8,096 bases of DNA, taken from contig CAKRVU010000049.1 in the NCBI GenBank assembly GCA_934408835.1, positions 1-8,096 on the forward strand, written 5' to 3'. Both the position numbers and the translations under genes were made by a program. Position 1 is the stretch's first letter. Each line of letters starts with the position of its first letter. Under the pieces are notes generated by a model. It did not search any database and was not told the origin of the DNA. It was given only the letters and a program-made list of their open reading frames with translations. Below are positions 1-5,022 of the stretch, piece by piece. This DNA comes from an uncultured Oscillospiraceae bacterium (GTDB lineage Bacteria; Bacillota; Clostridia; Oscillospirales; Ruminococcaceae).

Positions 1-26
1 TCCTTTGTCTTATTGTGTTCTGATTC

Positions 27-779
27 TTATGGATTGTTTGCGGCAATCCGGTTCCGTTGCCGCGCCATTTCATACATCAAAATGCCACCGGCAACCGAAG
101 CGTTTAACGAGTTGATCTGTCCCAGCATGGGAAGCGACAAAATCTGATCGCATGTTTCGCGCACCAGCCGGCTGAGTCCTTTCCCCTCTGCGCCCACAAC
201 CAAGGCTGTACCGCCGGTAAAAGAAGCCGTACACCAGCAGTCACCGTTCATATCCGCTCCGTAGACCCAAATGCCTTGAGCCTTCAGCCGTTCAATCACC
301 GCGGTCAAATTTGCAACGCGCGCCACCCGCAGACAACTCACCGCACCCGCAGAGGTCTTAGAAACCACCGGCGTCAAGGACGCGCTGCGACGTTTCGGAA
401 TGATCAATCCGTCTATTCCGGCAGCTTCCGCCGTGCGGATTAACGCGCCCAGGTTGTGCGGATCCTCAATTCCGTCCGCCAGCAACAAAAACGGCGGCGT
501 TCCCTTTTGTTTTGAAACGTTGAGGATATCCTCTACATCAACATAAGGCGCAGCCGCCAAAAATGCAACAACCCCCTGATGTTTTGTTCCAAAGGAATCC
601 AGCTTTTGGGGGGCAACCTGCTTGACAACAACGCCGCGAGCGTCCGCCATAGCGCGCAGCCGCTCCAAACCGCGAGCATTCCTGCTAATCCAGATCTGAT
701 CGACGGCGAGTCCGGCTTCGAGCGCCTCTGCCGCTGCGTTCCGCCCCAGAAGCAGTTTGTTTTCCTCACGATATTCCAT
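27..779 (-). CDS. rlmB: 23S rRNA (guanosine-2'-O)-methyltransferase RlmB, TrmH/SpoU family
   Basis: Predicted S-adenosylmethionine-dependent SPOUT methyltransferase. The family member RlmB methylates the 2'-OH of G2251 (E. coli numbering) in the P-loop of 23S rRNA. The product is 250 residues, the usual RlmB length. An N-terminal substrate-binding domain (about 1-80, starting LLLGRNAAAEAL and ending with KHQGV at 66-70) precedes the knotted catalytic domain. All three SpoU motifs are visible: motif 1 around 107-121 (DPHNLGALIRTA, with Asn109 and Arg115), motif 2 at 194-205 (VVGAEGKGLSRL) and motif 3 at 216-233 (LPMLGQINSLNASVAGGI). The ATG at 779 is chosen because AGGAG lies 10 bases upstream and the protein start aligns with the family. 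The frame stays open to 863, but that would put the start in the leader below the promoter. Assignment to RlmB rather than a related TrmH-type enzyme rests on length and the N-terminal domain. Confidence 0.93.
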   Translation of the reverse strand: MEYREENKLLLGRNAAAEALEAGLAVDQIWISRNARGLERLRAMADARGVVVKQVAPQKLDSFGTKHQGVVAFLAAAPYVDVEDILNVSKQKGTPPFLLLADGIEDPHNLGALIRTAEAAGIDGLIIPKRRSASLTPVVSKTSAGAVSCLRVARVANLTAVIERLKAQGIWVYGADMNGDCWCTASFTGGTALVVGAEGKGLSRLVRETCDQILSLPMLGQINSLNASVAGGILMYEMARQRNRIAANNP

Positions 780-888
780 AGTTCCACTTCTCCTGCCGTT
801 CTTTTTGACCGGTGTTTCCCTGTTGCCCGCCAACGGAATTTTGGCTTTTGCCTGCAACGTCACCCGTCAAAAAGGCCTTTATTCTTTC

Positions 889-917
889 AGTATATCACAC
901 TTTGGTGGCTTTTTCAC
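889..917 (-). promoter_or_regulatory. sigma-A promoter of rlmB
   Basis: On the minus strand, a -35 box GTGAAA (912-917; 4 of 6 consensus) is separated by exactly 17 bases from TATACT (889-894; 5 of 6), which is preceded by TGA, giving an extended -10. Transcription should begin near 882, leaving a leader of about 100 bases before the rlmB ATG. This suggests rlmB can be transcribed independently of the small gene upstream. Confidence 0.65.
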
Positions 918-947
918 CCCTATTTTTCGGATGTTTGTGAATTTTTT

Positions 948-1205
948 TTACAACAACAAAAAGACGCCAATCGTCAAGAGACAACCGGCTGCAAACATTC
1001 CAATCGTCACTGCCAGTTTCTGAAACATTACGCCCTTGCTTTTTTTAGAAAGAACAGCAGCCTTCAAATATTCCTCCGCGGCAAGGGAAAGCTGTCGCGA
1101 CGATTCCTCCTGGCAGTCCGGACGGACAAACAAAACGGCTTTTTCAAAATAGGCGTTCGGATCCCCTTTGACCTCAATGACTCTTTTATGAACACCTTTT
1201 AACAT
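948..1205 (-). CDS. 85-residue tail-anchored membrane protein, unknown function
   Basis: Not a family I can name. The ATG at 1205 is preceded by GGAGGA about 6 bases upstream, a strong ribosome binding site; an earlier in-frame ATG at 1223 would place that site inside the coding region. The first 60 or so residues are charged and probably cytoplasmic (KGVHKRVIEVKG at 3-14, then FVRPD around 26-30 and an acidic stretch EEYLKAA at 44-50). Residues 64-85 form one hydrophobic segment ending the protein in LLL, so it is predicted to be tail-anchored with the N-terminus inside the cell. It lies upstream of rlmB on the same strand with a 168-base gap that contains a separate rlmB promoter. Small proteins of this look occur in clostridial genomes (recollection, not checked). 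Function is unknown. Confidence 0.75.
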   Translation of the reverse strand: MLKGVHKRVIEVKGDPNAYFEKAVLFVRPDCQEESSRQLSLAAEEYLKAAVLSKKSKGVMFQKLAVTIGMFAAGCLLTIGVFLLL

Positions 1206-1572
1206 GGAAATTCCTCCGCACAATCCTCATTTTCCCTCTCATTATGGGCATTTGCAAGACCTTTATACAAATTGTAATGAAACTGATCTCTTTTTTCTGT
1301 TGAAAAGGCGGTTGAAAATGTGAAAAGTTCAACCAACGATGTTGAAAACACGGTTGAAAGTGTTGGAAACCTGATTGTTACGCCATGCTTTTAATCCCTC
1401 CATTGTTGAAAAGAACAGGGATACTATTTGTATATGCAAAACGGTGCATACTGCAAACATCGCTTTTTCTCCCTATTATTACTGGTTTCTTCTGATTTCA
1501 ACATCGATCGAGGTCGGATTTTTACCCCAAAAATATGCATTGCCGTTTTCCTCTTTCAACCGCTGCTTCCTT
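1206..1572. other. 367-base intergenic region with a GTTGAAA cluster; no gene seen
   Basis: Lies between the XRE gene and the 85-residue gene, both on the minus strand. I see no convincing gene: open frames on the plus strand lack ribosome binding sites and the minus-strand mini-frames are a few to 24 codons long. A TATAAA on the minus strand (1262-1267) could be a -10 for the 85-residue gene, but no good -35 box lies 16-18 bases above it. The main content is the heptamer cluster listed separately. No clear factor-independent terminator for the XRE gene was found here. Confidence 0.6.
1299..1560. repeat. cluster of seven GTTGAAA heptamers, candidate regulator binding array
   Basis: Exact GTTGAAA occurs on the plus strand at 1299, 1311, 1341, 1353 and 1405 (start positions), and as its complement TTTCAAC at 1496-1502 and 1554-1560. 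Near matches are GTTCAAC at 1327-1333 and GTTGGAAA at 1362-1369. Two pairs share a 12-base start-to-start spacing (1299/1311 and 1341/1353), and the pairs are 42 bases apart, about four helical turns. For a random 7-mer, well under one copy would be expected on both strands of 367 bases. The array sits just above a possible -10 (1262-1267) for the 85-residue gene, so a multi-site regulator is plausible. Which protein binds it is not known. Confidence 0.55.
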
Positions 1573-1947
1573 TTATCGTCCGTCAGCACCGATTTCTTCC
1601 ATCGCTTCATGGATTCCTTCCCGTATCACCCGGATAATCCTCTCCACATCTTCTTCGTTTAAAGGCTGCCCTTCGTAGAACAGATACTCTTTCTTTCGGA
1701 GCATTTCCGAAACGAGTTCTGCAATTTCCTCCACATTTTGCGTTCTGGCGTCCTCTTCGTCTCCGATTAAATATCCCGCCGTAACATCAAAAAAGTTCGC
1801 TACTTTCAACAGCATTTGACTGTCCGGCTCCCGTCTCCCCTGCTCGTACATTCCGATACTGCTGGCCGAAACTCCTAAGCTTTTACTCAATTCCGTTTGC
1901 GTCATATTTCTCTCTTTTCTTAATAACCGCAGCTTTTCAGCAAACAT
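1573..1947 (-). CDS. XRE-family transcriptional regulator
   Basis: A 124-residue predicted DNA-binding repressor. The N-terminal HTH_3/XRE domain covers about residues 5-62: LRLLRKERNMTQTELSKSLG, then SASSIGMYEQGRREPD at 28-42 (recognition helix and its capping loop), ending in the typical GYLIGDEE. The C-terminal 60 residues are acidic and helical (EEIAELVSEML, then EGQPLNEEDVERIIRVI at 92-108), resembling the short tail of clostridial XRE regulators that may support dimerisation. The ATG at 1947 follows a GGGAG site 10 bases upstream. It is transcribed divergently from the sigma-like gene starting at 2231, with overlapping control regions, so autoregulation and control of that gene are likely (inference). 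Its ligand and targets are unknown. Confidence 0.9.
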   Translation of the reverse strand: MFAEKLRLLRKERNMTQTELSKSLGVSASSIGMYEQGRREPDSQMLLKVANFFDVTAGYLIGDEEDARTQNVEEIAELVSEMLRKKEYLFYEGQPLNEEDVERIIRVIREGIHEAMEEIGADGR

Positions 1948-1991
1948 GATCCATCAACTCCCTTTCGTTTCTTTCTGAATTGAATGATTAT

Positions 1992-2020
1992 AGTATACCA
2001 CAATATGTGTGAACTGACAA
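1992..2020 (-). promoter_or_regulatory. sigma-A promoter of the XRE regulator
   Basis: On the minus strand TTGTCA (2015-2020) lies 17 bases from TATACT (1992-1997), 5 of 6 consensus at each box; a TATAAT overlaps just downstream. The spacer contains a small inverted repeat CACA-ATA-TGTG (1999-2009), a plausible operator between the two boxes. Transcription should start near 1985, about 40 bases above the ATG. Confidence 0.75.
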
Positions 2021-2021
2021 G

Positions 2022-2040
2022 ACATTTTTGGTACATTTTT
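2022..2040. repeat. two direct ACATTTTT repeats between divergent promoters
   Basis: ACATTTTT occurs at 2022-2029 and 2033-2040, start to start 11 bases, about one helical turn. The repeats lie between the -35 box of the XRE promoter (2015-2020) and the -35 box of the opposite promoter (2051-2056). This is where an autoregulating repressor controlling both genes would bind. An A/T-rich UP element for the minus-strand promoter is the simpler alternative. Confidence 0.4.
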
Positions 2041-2050
2041 TTGCAACCGC

Positions 2051-2080
2051 TTGACAGCATGATTGGTTGTGTGTTATTGT
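2051..2080 (+). promoter_or_regulatory. probable promoter of the sigma-like gene
   Basis: A perfect TTGACA (2051-2056) lies 18 bases before TATTGT (2075-2080; 4 of 6), preceded by TGT, giving an extended -10. Transcription would start near 2087, leaving a leader of about 144 bases before the ATG at 2231. I found no strong hairpin or known riboswitch in that leader. Confidence 0.5.
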
Positions 2081-2230
2081 TATTACAACTTACACGTACT
2101 GTGTGATTATCCGTTCGAACAGCTTTATGCAACACTGTTGCTTTTACCGCGTCTGTCTGCGTCCGGAACCGGTATCTGCAACCGTTGAAACGCGAGCGAA
2201 TAAAGACTGACATCAGGTAAAGGAGAAGCT

Positions 2231-2524
2231 ATGAAAAAACTATCGTATGACATTCTCAGCTTGAAGGAACAATTGTTCTTATCAAAATGGGAAGAAGCAT
2301 CGGACAACAGCCGAGAATTGGAACAACTCAAACGAAGTCTGACAGAAATCATACAAAACGAATTGACTCCGCGGCAACGGGAAATCATCGACCTATACTA
2401 CTATCATAATTTAAACACCGTTGAAATTGCAAAACTTTTACATATTCACAAATCCAGCGTAAGCCGGACCAGGCGTCTCGCCATGAAAACCATAAAACGC
2501 TTTCTTCAATACTCTTTCCATTAA
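2231..2524 (+). CDS. small sigma-70 region-4-like DNA-binding protein
   Basis: A 97-residue protein consisting mainly of a sigma-70 region 4-type helix-turn-helix. Residues 1-43 are a charged helical N-terminus. Residues 44-94 carry the domain: LTPRQREIIDLYYYHNLN, then VEIAKLLHIHKSSVSRTRRL as the helix-turn-helix, with SSVSRTRR at 75-82 as the likely recognition helix. No region 2 is present, so it cannot act as a complete sigma factor by itself. It may bind DNA as an accessory regulator or work with another protein (inference). The start is fixed by AAAGGAG five bases before the ATG. It is divergent from the XRE gene and convergent with the NERD-like gene, whose stop codon is 14 bases away with no hairpin between. 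Function and targets are unknown. Confidence 0.85.
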   Translation: MKKLSYDILSLKEQLFLSKWEEASDNSRELEQLKRSLTEIIQNELTPRQREIIDLYYYHNLNTVEIAKLLHIHKSSVSRTRRLAMKTIKRFLQYSFH

Positions 2525-2538
2525 AGGCAAAACCCGTA

Positions 2539-3156
2539 TTAACTCTTCTCTCGGTATTTCTCAACAGCAGCAAGAATTCGCTCGGAATCTATCGGAAGCT
2601 CCACACGGTACTGTGGCTTTTTCCATTCCTTACGCAATCCGCTTTTGAGCAAAACATCCCCTTCGCTGACCGGAAAATAAAGCTCAAGTTTTCGCTCTGT
2701 AAAAACGGTCAGCGTATAAATAGGAACCTTATAAATCTTCTCCGTGCTCAATACCCATCTTAAATCTTCCTGTATCGCGCGGTTTTTATCAATCAAATTG
2801 GGTATGTAATCCTTGTTCGGGCCGTTCACATGCAACCACTTTGCGTCGTTCGGACCGGCATAAATCTGTCCTTTTTCACCGCGTACAGAGAGCGCCAGCA
2901 ATCCAAATGGCGCAATGATCAGAAAATCAATGAAGGCTGTCCGCTTTTTGGTGCGCAAGGACACACCCTTTAGCACCGTCCAACGCCGAAAAAGCGCCAT
3001 CCGTTTTATCTTTCTTCCCATAACGCGACAGGCTTTTCGAGCGTCCTGTTTCTCTACCAGCCGCCCCTGTTTCTTCGCTTGATTTCTCAGATAAACCAAT
3101 GTAATCAATAAGACAATCAATCCAACTACAATAAATGTGATAATCTTGGTCGTCAA
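2539..3156 (-). CDS. membrane-anchored NERD-like domain protein, nuclease residues replaced
   Basis: A 205-residue protein with a TTG start at 3156, supported by GAGGG six bases upstream and by the hydrophobic segment that follows directly (residues 5-22, one membrane anchor). A basic linker (about 23-72) leads to a domain resembling NERD (nuclease-related domain): FIDFLIIAPFGLLALSVRG at 75-93, a conserved Trp at 107, then PNLIDKNRAIQEDL and PIYTLTVFTE matching the following helix and strand. In NERD proteins an Asp in the IDH motif and a Glu-X-Lys about 13 residues later form the putative PD-(D/E)XK site. Here Asp77 is kept but the Glu-X-Lys position reads Ser90-Val91-Arg92, so nuclease activity is doubtful. 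The predicted soluble domain faces the cytoplasm if positive-inside applies. NERD assignment is by pattern only. Confidence 0.8.
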   Translation of the reverse strand: MTTKIITFIVVGLIVLLITLVYLRNQAKKQGRLVEKQDARKACRVMGRKIKRMALFRRWTVLKGVSLRTKKRTAFIDFLIIAPFGLLALSVRGEKGQIYAGPNDAKWLHVNGPNKDYIPNLIDKNRAIQEDLRWVLSTEKIYKVPIYTLTVFTERKLELYFPVSEGDVLLKSGLRKEWKKPQYRVELPIDSERILAAVEKYREKS

Positions 3157-3297
3157 TGTAATCCCTCAACTTCCATCCGTCATTATTTTTTTGCAGCAAT
3201 GCTCCCGCTTTGTTTTACCACTCCTAACAGCCGCAAGGAGCCTTGATTTTTTTAAAAACAGCGGCGAAATGAACCTAGCTGCGCAAATTATTTTTCT

Positions 3298-3326
3298 ATT
3301 ATAACACAACTGAACCGGAATTGCAA
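3298..3326 (-). promoter_or_regulatory. sigma-A promoter of the NERD-like gene
   Basis: On the minus strand TTGCAA (3321-3326; 4 of 6) lies 17 bases before a perfect TATAAT (3298-3303), preceded by TGT, so it is also an extended -10. Transcription would start near 3291, leaving a leader of about 135 bases before the TTG start. The leader has a minor CTCCT/AGGAG hairpin but nothing recognisable as a riboswitch. Confidence 0.7.
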
Positions 3327-3366
3327 AGCACCGCTTTTTATCGGGACATACAAAAGAACTCCAATC

Positions 3367-3444
3367 AAAAAAAGACGAAGAGCCTCTCCGTACCCCGAAC
3401 GTTCGCAGTCGCGCGAACGTCGGCAGAGGGCAGCTCCCCGTCTT
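3367..3444 (-). ncRNA. candidate 78-nucleotide structured small RNA ending in an intrinsic terminator
   Basis: Reading the minus strand from 3444, AAGACG pairs with CGTCTT just before and into a run of seven T (3373-3367), closing a long hairpin. Inside, GAGC pairs with GCTC, CTCT with AGAG, and an 11-base-pair helix with one bulge (CCGA plus CGTTCGC against GCGAACG plus TTCGG) carries the hexaloop GCGACT. A TTGACA box (3473-3478) lies 17 bases before TTACAT (3450-3455), a poor -10, so initiation would fall at about 3444, right at the foot of the hairpin. It could be an independent small RNA or an elaborate terminator for transcripts arriving from the gene ending at 3624. I do not recognise it as 6S, SRP, tmRNA or RNase P RNA. 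The structure is clear; the independent-transcript idea is not. Confidence 0.45.
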
Positions 3445-3449
3445 AAACC

Positions 3450-3478
3450 ATGTAATTAAAATAACAACCGATTGTCAA
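3450..3478 (-). promoter_or_regulatory. possible promoter for the structured RNA
   Basis: A perfect TTGACA on the minus strand (3473-3478) and a weak -10 TTACAT (3450-3455; 3 of 6) are separated by 17 bases. The predicted start coincides with the first paired base of the 78-base element. The weak -10 keeps confidence low. Confidence 0.35.
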
Positions 3479-3507
3479 GTCCGGTGTGAGGCACCGACAA
3501 TAGAATG

Positions 3508-3540
3508 AAAAACAGCCGTATCCGCATGCAAAATTCCGGC
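3508..3540 (-). terminator. weak terminator-like hairpin after the PRK06851-like gene
   Basis: On the minus strand GCCG (3540-3537) and CGGC (3518-3515) enclose an 18-base loop, followed by TG and five T (3512-3508). The stem is only four base pairs, so termination would be inefficient. It lies about 85 bases beyond the stop codon at 3624. Confidence 0.3.
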
Positions 3541-3579
3541 GTTGTAAGGCAATCGAAAACAACGTTGCCTTTTGACAAC
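3541..3579. repeat. two-part inverted repeat (hairpin)
   Basis: GTTGT/ACAAC (outer, 5 base pairs) and AAGGCAA/TTGCCTT (inner, 7 base pairs) form one hairpin with a three-base bulge on one side and a 12-base loop. No T-run follows on either strand, so it is not a classical terminator. It could be an RNA stability element or a protein-binding site. Confidence 0.5.
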
Positions 3580-3582
3580 TCC

Positions 3583-3596
3583 CGCGGCGCGCCGCG
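3583..3596. repeat. 14-base perfect palindrome of G and C only
   Basis: CGCGGCGCGCCGCG reads the same on both strands and is composed only of G and C in an otherwise moderate-GC region. It lies 27 bases beyond the stop codon of the gene ending at 3624. Its role is unknown. Confidence 0.6.
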
Positions 3597-3623
3597 TCTG
3601 TCCATCCCCGATTCGTAGGAATA

Positions 3624-4712
3624 TTAAAAAGAACCCACCCCCGCGGTATCGAGTCTTTCTAACAATTCTCCGGCAACTGCGTCAAACGCCTCTTTTTTTT
3701 CTGCGTCCTCATAAATTTCGCAAATCTGGCGGTGAAAGTCTGAAGCCTGACGCATGCAACCGGTCGCCTGCGCCAGCATATCAGCCGCGGCCTTCCGGTT
3801 GAACTTCAAACGCTCTTTCTTCTCATCGAGTTGATCCAAATTCATAAACCGTGTGCAGTGAATCCGCCGATAAGGCGTCAGCTGTGGCTTCAACAGCTTG
3901 TTTTCGGTGACAAACCCGATGGAAGCCTGCGGAAAAAGGATATGGTCAATCTTTTCAAACGGTTGCAGCGGACAATAACAGGTAAAGATTTCCTCACCGG
4001 CCTCAAGGGCAACGGCACGCAATGCGGCCATAAGGATCCTGGACGCGCATCCAAACTCATCGTGAACCAGATAAATCCTCTGACATAATCGCTCTACCGT
4101 CTCCCAACAGGTGGTAACTCCGTTCGGAGTAACCGCTCCCAAAAAACGCCGGTGCTCTATCCCACGCCGCGAGCCTTTGTGATGGGCAAACTCCTGGTGA
4201 GAAATCCGACGCACCATATGGGCAATTTTTTCGGTATTCGTCATTTCCAGGGCAATTAAAAAATTATCCTTTAAAAAAGCGCGCGTTCCCTGAAGATAAT
4301 TACCACAGCGTCCAAAACTGTCCTCCTGCGCCGTTGTTAATGCGGCAATTCGTTCCCGGTAAAAGGAAAGCGGCTTGGTATCATAACAGTGATTAACAGA
4401 AATCTCGGTTTCATACGCGAGCGGATACTTGGGATTCCAAGTATGAGGCTCCTGAGAACTCAGCAGCGATAGCCCCGAATCATGGAAATATAATCCATCT
4501 AAATGTCCGGGGTGACAGCCGCAGCGAAACCGCTCCACAAAACCGTCTTTTTGACGATATTCCTCTGCAACCGATAACAGATTTGCTTTTCCTCGTCCGG
4601 ATGGTCCCGTCAGCAACAAGCTGATCAGCGGCGGCTTGGTCATCTCAGAAAAGAGCGACGTATATCCCGCCTGCGAACGGCTTCCCAGAAAAAAATCAAC
4701 AGTTGCATCCAT
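3624..4712 (-). CDS. tandem P-loop NTPase-like protein resembling PRK06851 family, P-loops degenerate
   Basis: A 362-residue protein that I match by recollection to the uncharacterised clostridial family labelled PRK06851, about 365 residues with two NTPase-like halves. First half: FLGSRSQAGYTSLF near 8-21, then a Walker A-like TGPSGRGKAN at 35-44, with Ala43 where Ser/Thr normally coordinates magnesium, then CHPGHLDGLYFHDSGLSLL and EPHTWNPKYP at 66-97. Second half: HRRFLGAVTPNGV at 187-199, then IYLVHDEFGCASRILM at 213-228 where the family has a second P-loop; the Gly-Lys-Ser/Thr is gone. CPLQPFEKIDHILFP at 247-261 matches the corresponding family block. The ATG at 4712 follows a near-perfect AAAGGAGG seven bases upstream. 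No signal peptide or membrane segment. Function is unknown, and ATP hydrolysis by the second half is unlikely. Confidence 0.82.
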   Translation of the reverse strand: MDATVDFFLGSRSQAGYTSLFSEMTKPPLISLLLTGPSGRGKANLLSVAEEYRQKDGFVERFRCGCHPGHLDGLYFHDSGLSLLSSQEPHTWNPKYPLAYETEISVNHCYDTKPLSFYRERIAALTTAQEDSFGRCGNYLQGTRAFLKDNFLIALEMTNTEKIAHMVRRISHQEFAHHKGSRRGIEHRRFLGAVTPNGVTTCWETVERLCQRIYLVHDEFGCASRILMAALRAVALEAGEEIFTCYCPLQPFEKIDHILFPQASIGFVTENKLLKPQLTPYRRIHCTRFMNLDQLDEKKERLKFNRKAAADMLAQATGCMRQASDFHRQICEIYEDAEKKEAFDAVAGELLERLDTAGVGSF

Positions 4713-4773
4713 AGAATTCCTCCTTTCTTTCTTGATATCCTATGCCTTTTTCAAAAAAATGGTGAACTTTGGA

Positions 4774-4802
4774 TTGATTTTTGACCAATTTCGTATTATA
4801 AT
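4774..4802 (+). promoter_or_regulatory. pduL: sigma-A promoter of pduL
   Basis: TTGATT (4774-4779; 4 of 6) lies 17 bases before a perfect TATAAT (4797-4802). Transcription should start near 4809, giving a leader of about 213 bases. The -10 overlaps the -10 of the opposite promoter, so the two polymerases would compete. Confidence 0.7.
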
Positions 4803-4823
4803 AATGATGTAAATGTTTGCTCA
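4795..4823 (-). promoter_or_regulatory. probable promoter of the PRK06851-like gene
   Basis: On the minus strand a perfect TATAAT (4795-4800) has a weak -35 (TGAGCA, 4818-4823; 3 of 6) 17 bases upstream. Transcription would start near 4788, leaving about 75 bases of A/T-rich leader before the ATG. A weak -35 suggests an activator or modest expression. Confidence 0.5.
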
Positions 4824-4846
4824 GGCGATCTTCTAACACTTAGACC

Positions 4847-4978
4847 CTGTTGGAAACAGCTTCTTTGAGAAGAGGGTTAAAACTGTAACTCCTCTGCTCA
4901 AATAGAAAGCTACCGCCCGCCGCACCCCGTTCTTGGTACCGCACCTCAGCTCCAGCCAACCTCTTGCATGGCGGCGGG
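4847..4978 (+). promoter_or_regulatory. pduL: structured 5' leader of pduL, possible regulatory RNA
   Basis: Three stem-loops lie in the predicted pduL leader. First, CTGTT/AACAG with a GGA triloop (4847-4859). Second, AGAGG-GTTA pairs with TAAC-CCTCT, nine base pairs with one bulged T (4871-4895). Third, CCCGCCGC (4916-4923) pairs perfectly with GCGGCGGG (4971-4978) around a 47-base loop, followed by AATTTTC. The last could act as an attenuator, but the T-run is short. I cannot match it to a known riboswitch class. The start codon is 45 bases beyond the last stem. Confidence 0.4.
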
Positions 4979-5022
4979 AATTTTCATCGTTCAGATCAAA
5001 ATAATTGAAAGAAGTGATATTG

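Larger units (their letters stand above)
3157..3623. other. 467-base intergenic region rich in palindromes; no protein gene seen
   Basis: Lies between two minus-strand genes. From right to left it holds a 14-base perfect palindrome (3583-3596), a two-part hairpin (3541-3579), a weak terminator-like hairpin (3508-3540), a short hairpin (3482-3496), a TTGACA box, a 78-base structured element ending in T7 (3367-3444), and the promoter of the NERD-like gene (3298-3326). No open frame here has a ribosome binding site. Confidence 0.6.
4713..5022. other. 310-base intergenic region with divergent promoters and the pduL leader
   Basis: Separates the minus-strand PRK06851-like gene from plus-strand pduL. 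It holds two promoters with overlapping -10 boxes near 4795-4802 and then a leader of about 210 bases for pduL with three stem-loops (listed separately). I see no gene; a 79-codon frame on the minus strand overlaps the start of pduL and has no good ribosome binding site. Confidence 0.6.

Noticed and set aside
579..1202. 207-codon plus-strand frame opposite rlmB and the 85-residue gene
   Set aside because: Antisense to two well-supported genes and without family similarity; a shadow frame.
1329..1403. 24-codon minus-strand mini-frame starting with ATG at 1403
   Set aside because: It has no ribosome binding site and simply reads through the repeated TTTCAAC units.
1375..1662. Open frames on the plus strand through the GTTGAAA region
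   Set aside because: They lack ribosome binding sites and run antisense into the XRE gene; composition is that of non-coding DNA.
3572..3802. 76-codon plus-strand frame starting within the palindrome-rich gap
   Set aside because: Antisense to the end of the PRK06851-like gene, with low-complexity Pro/Arg composition and no ribosome binding site.
4934..4942. TGGTACCGC, resembling the tRNA-acceptor-pairing motif of T-box leaders
   Set aside because: The rest of the T-box antiterminator consensus, a recognisable Stem I and a proper T-run are missing, and pduL is not an amino-acid gene. A covariance search would settle it.
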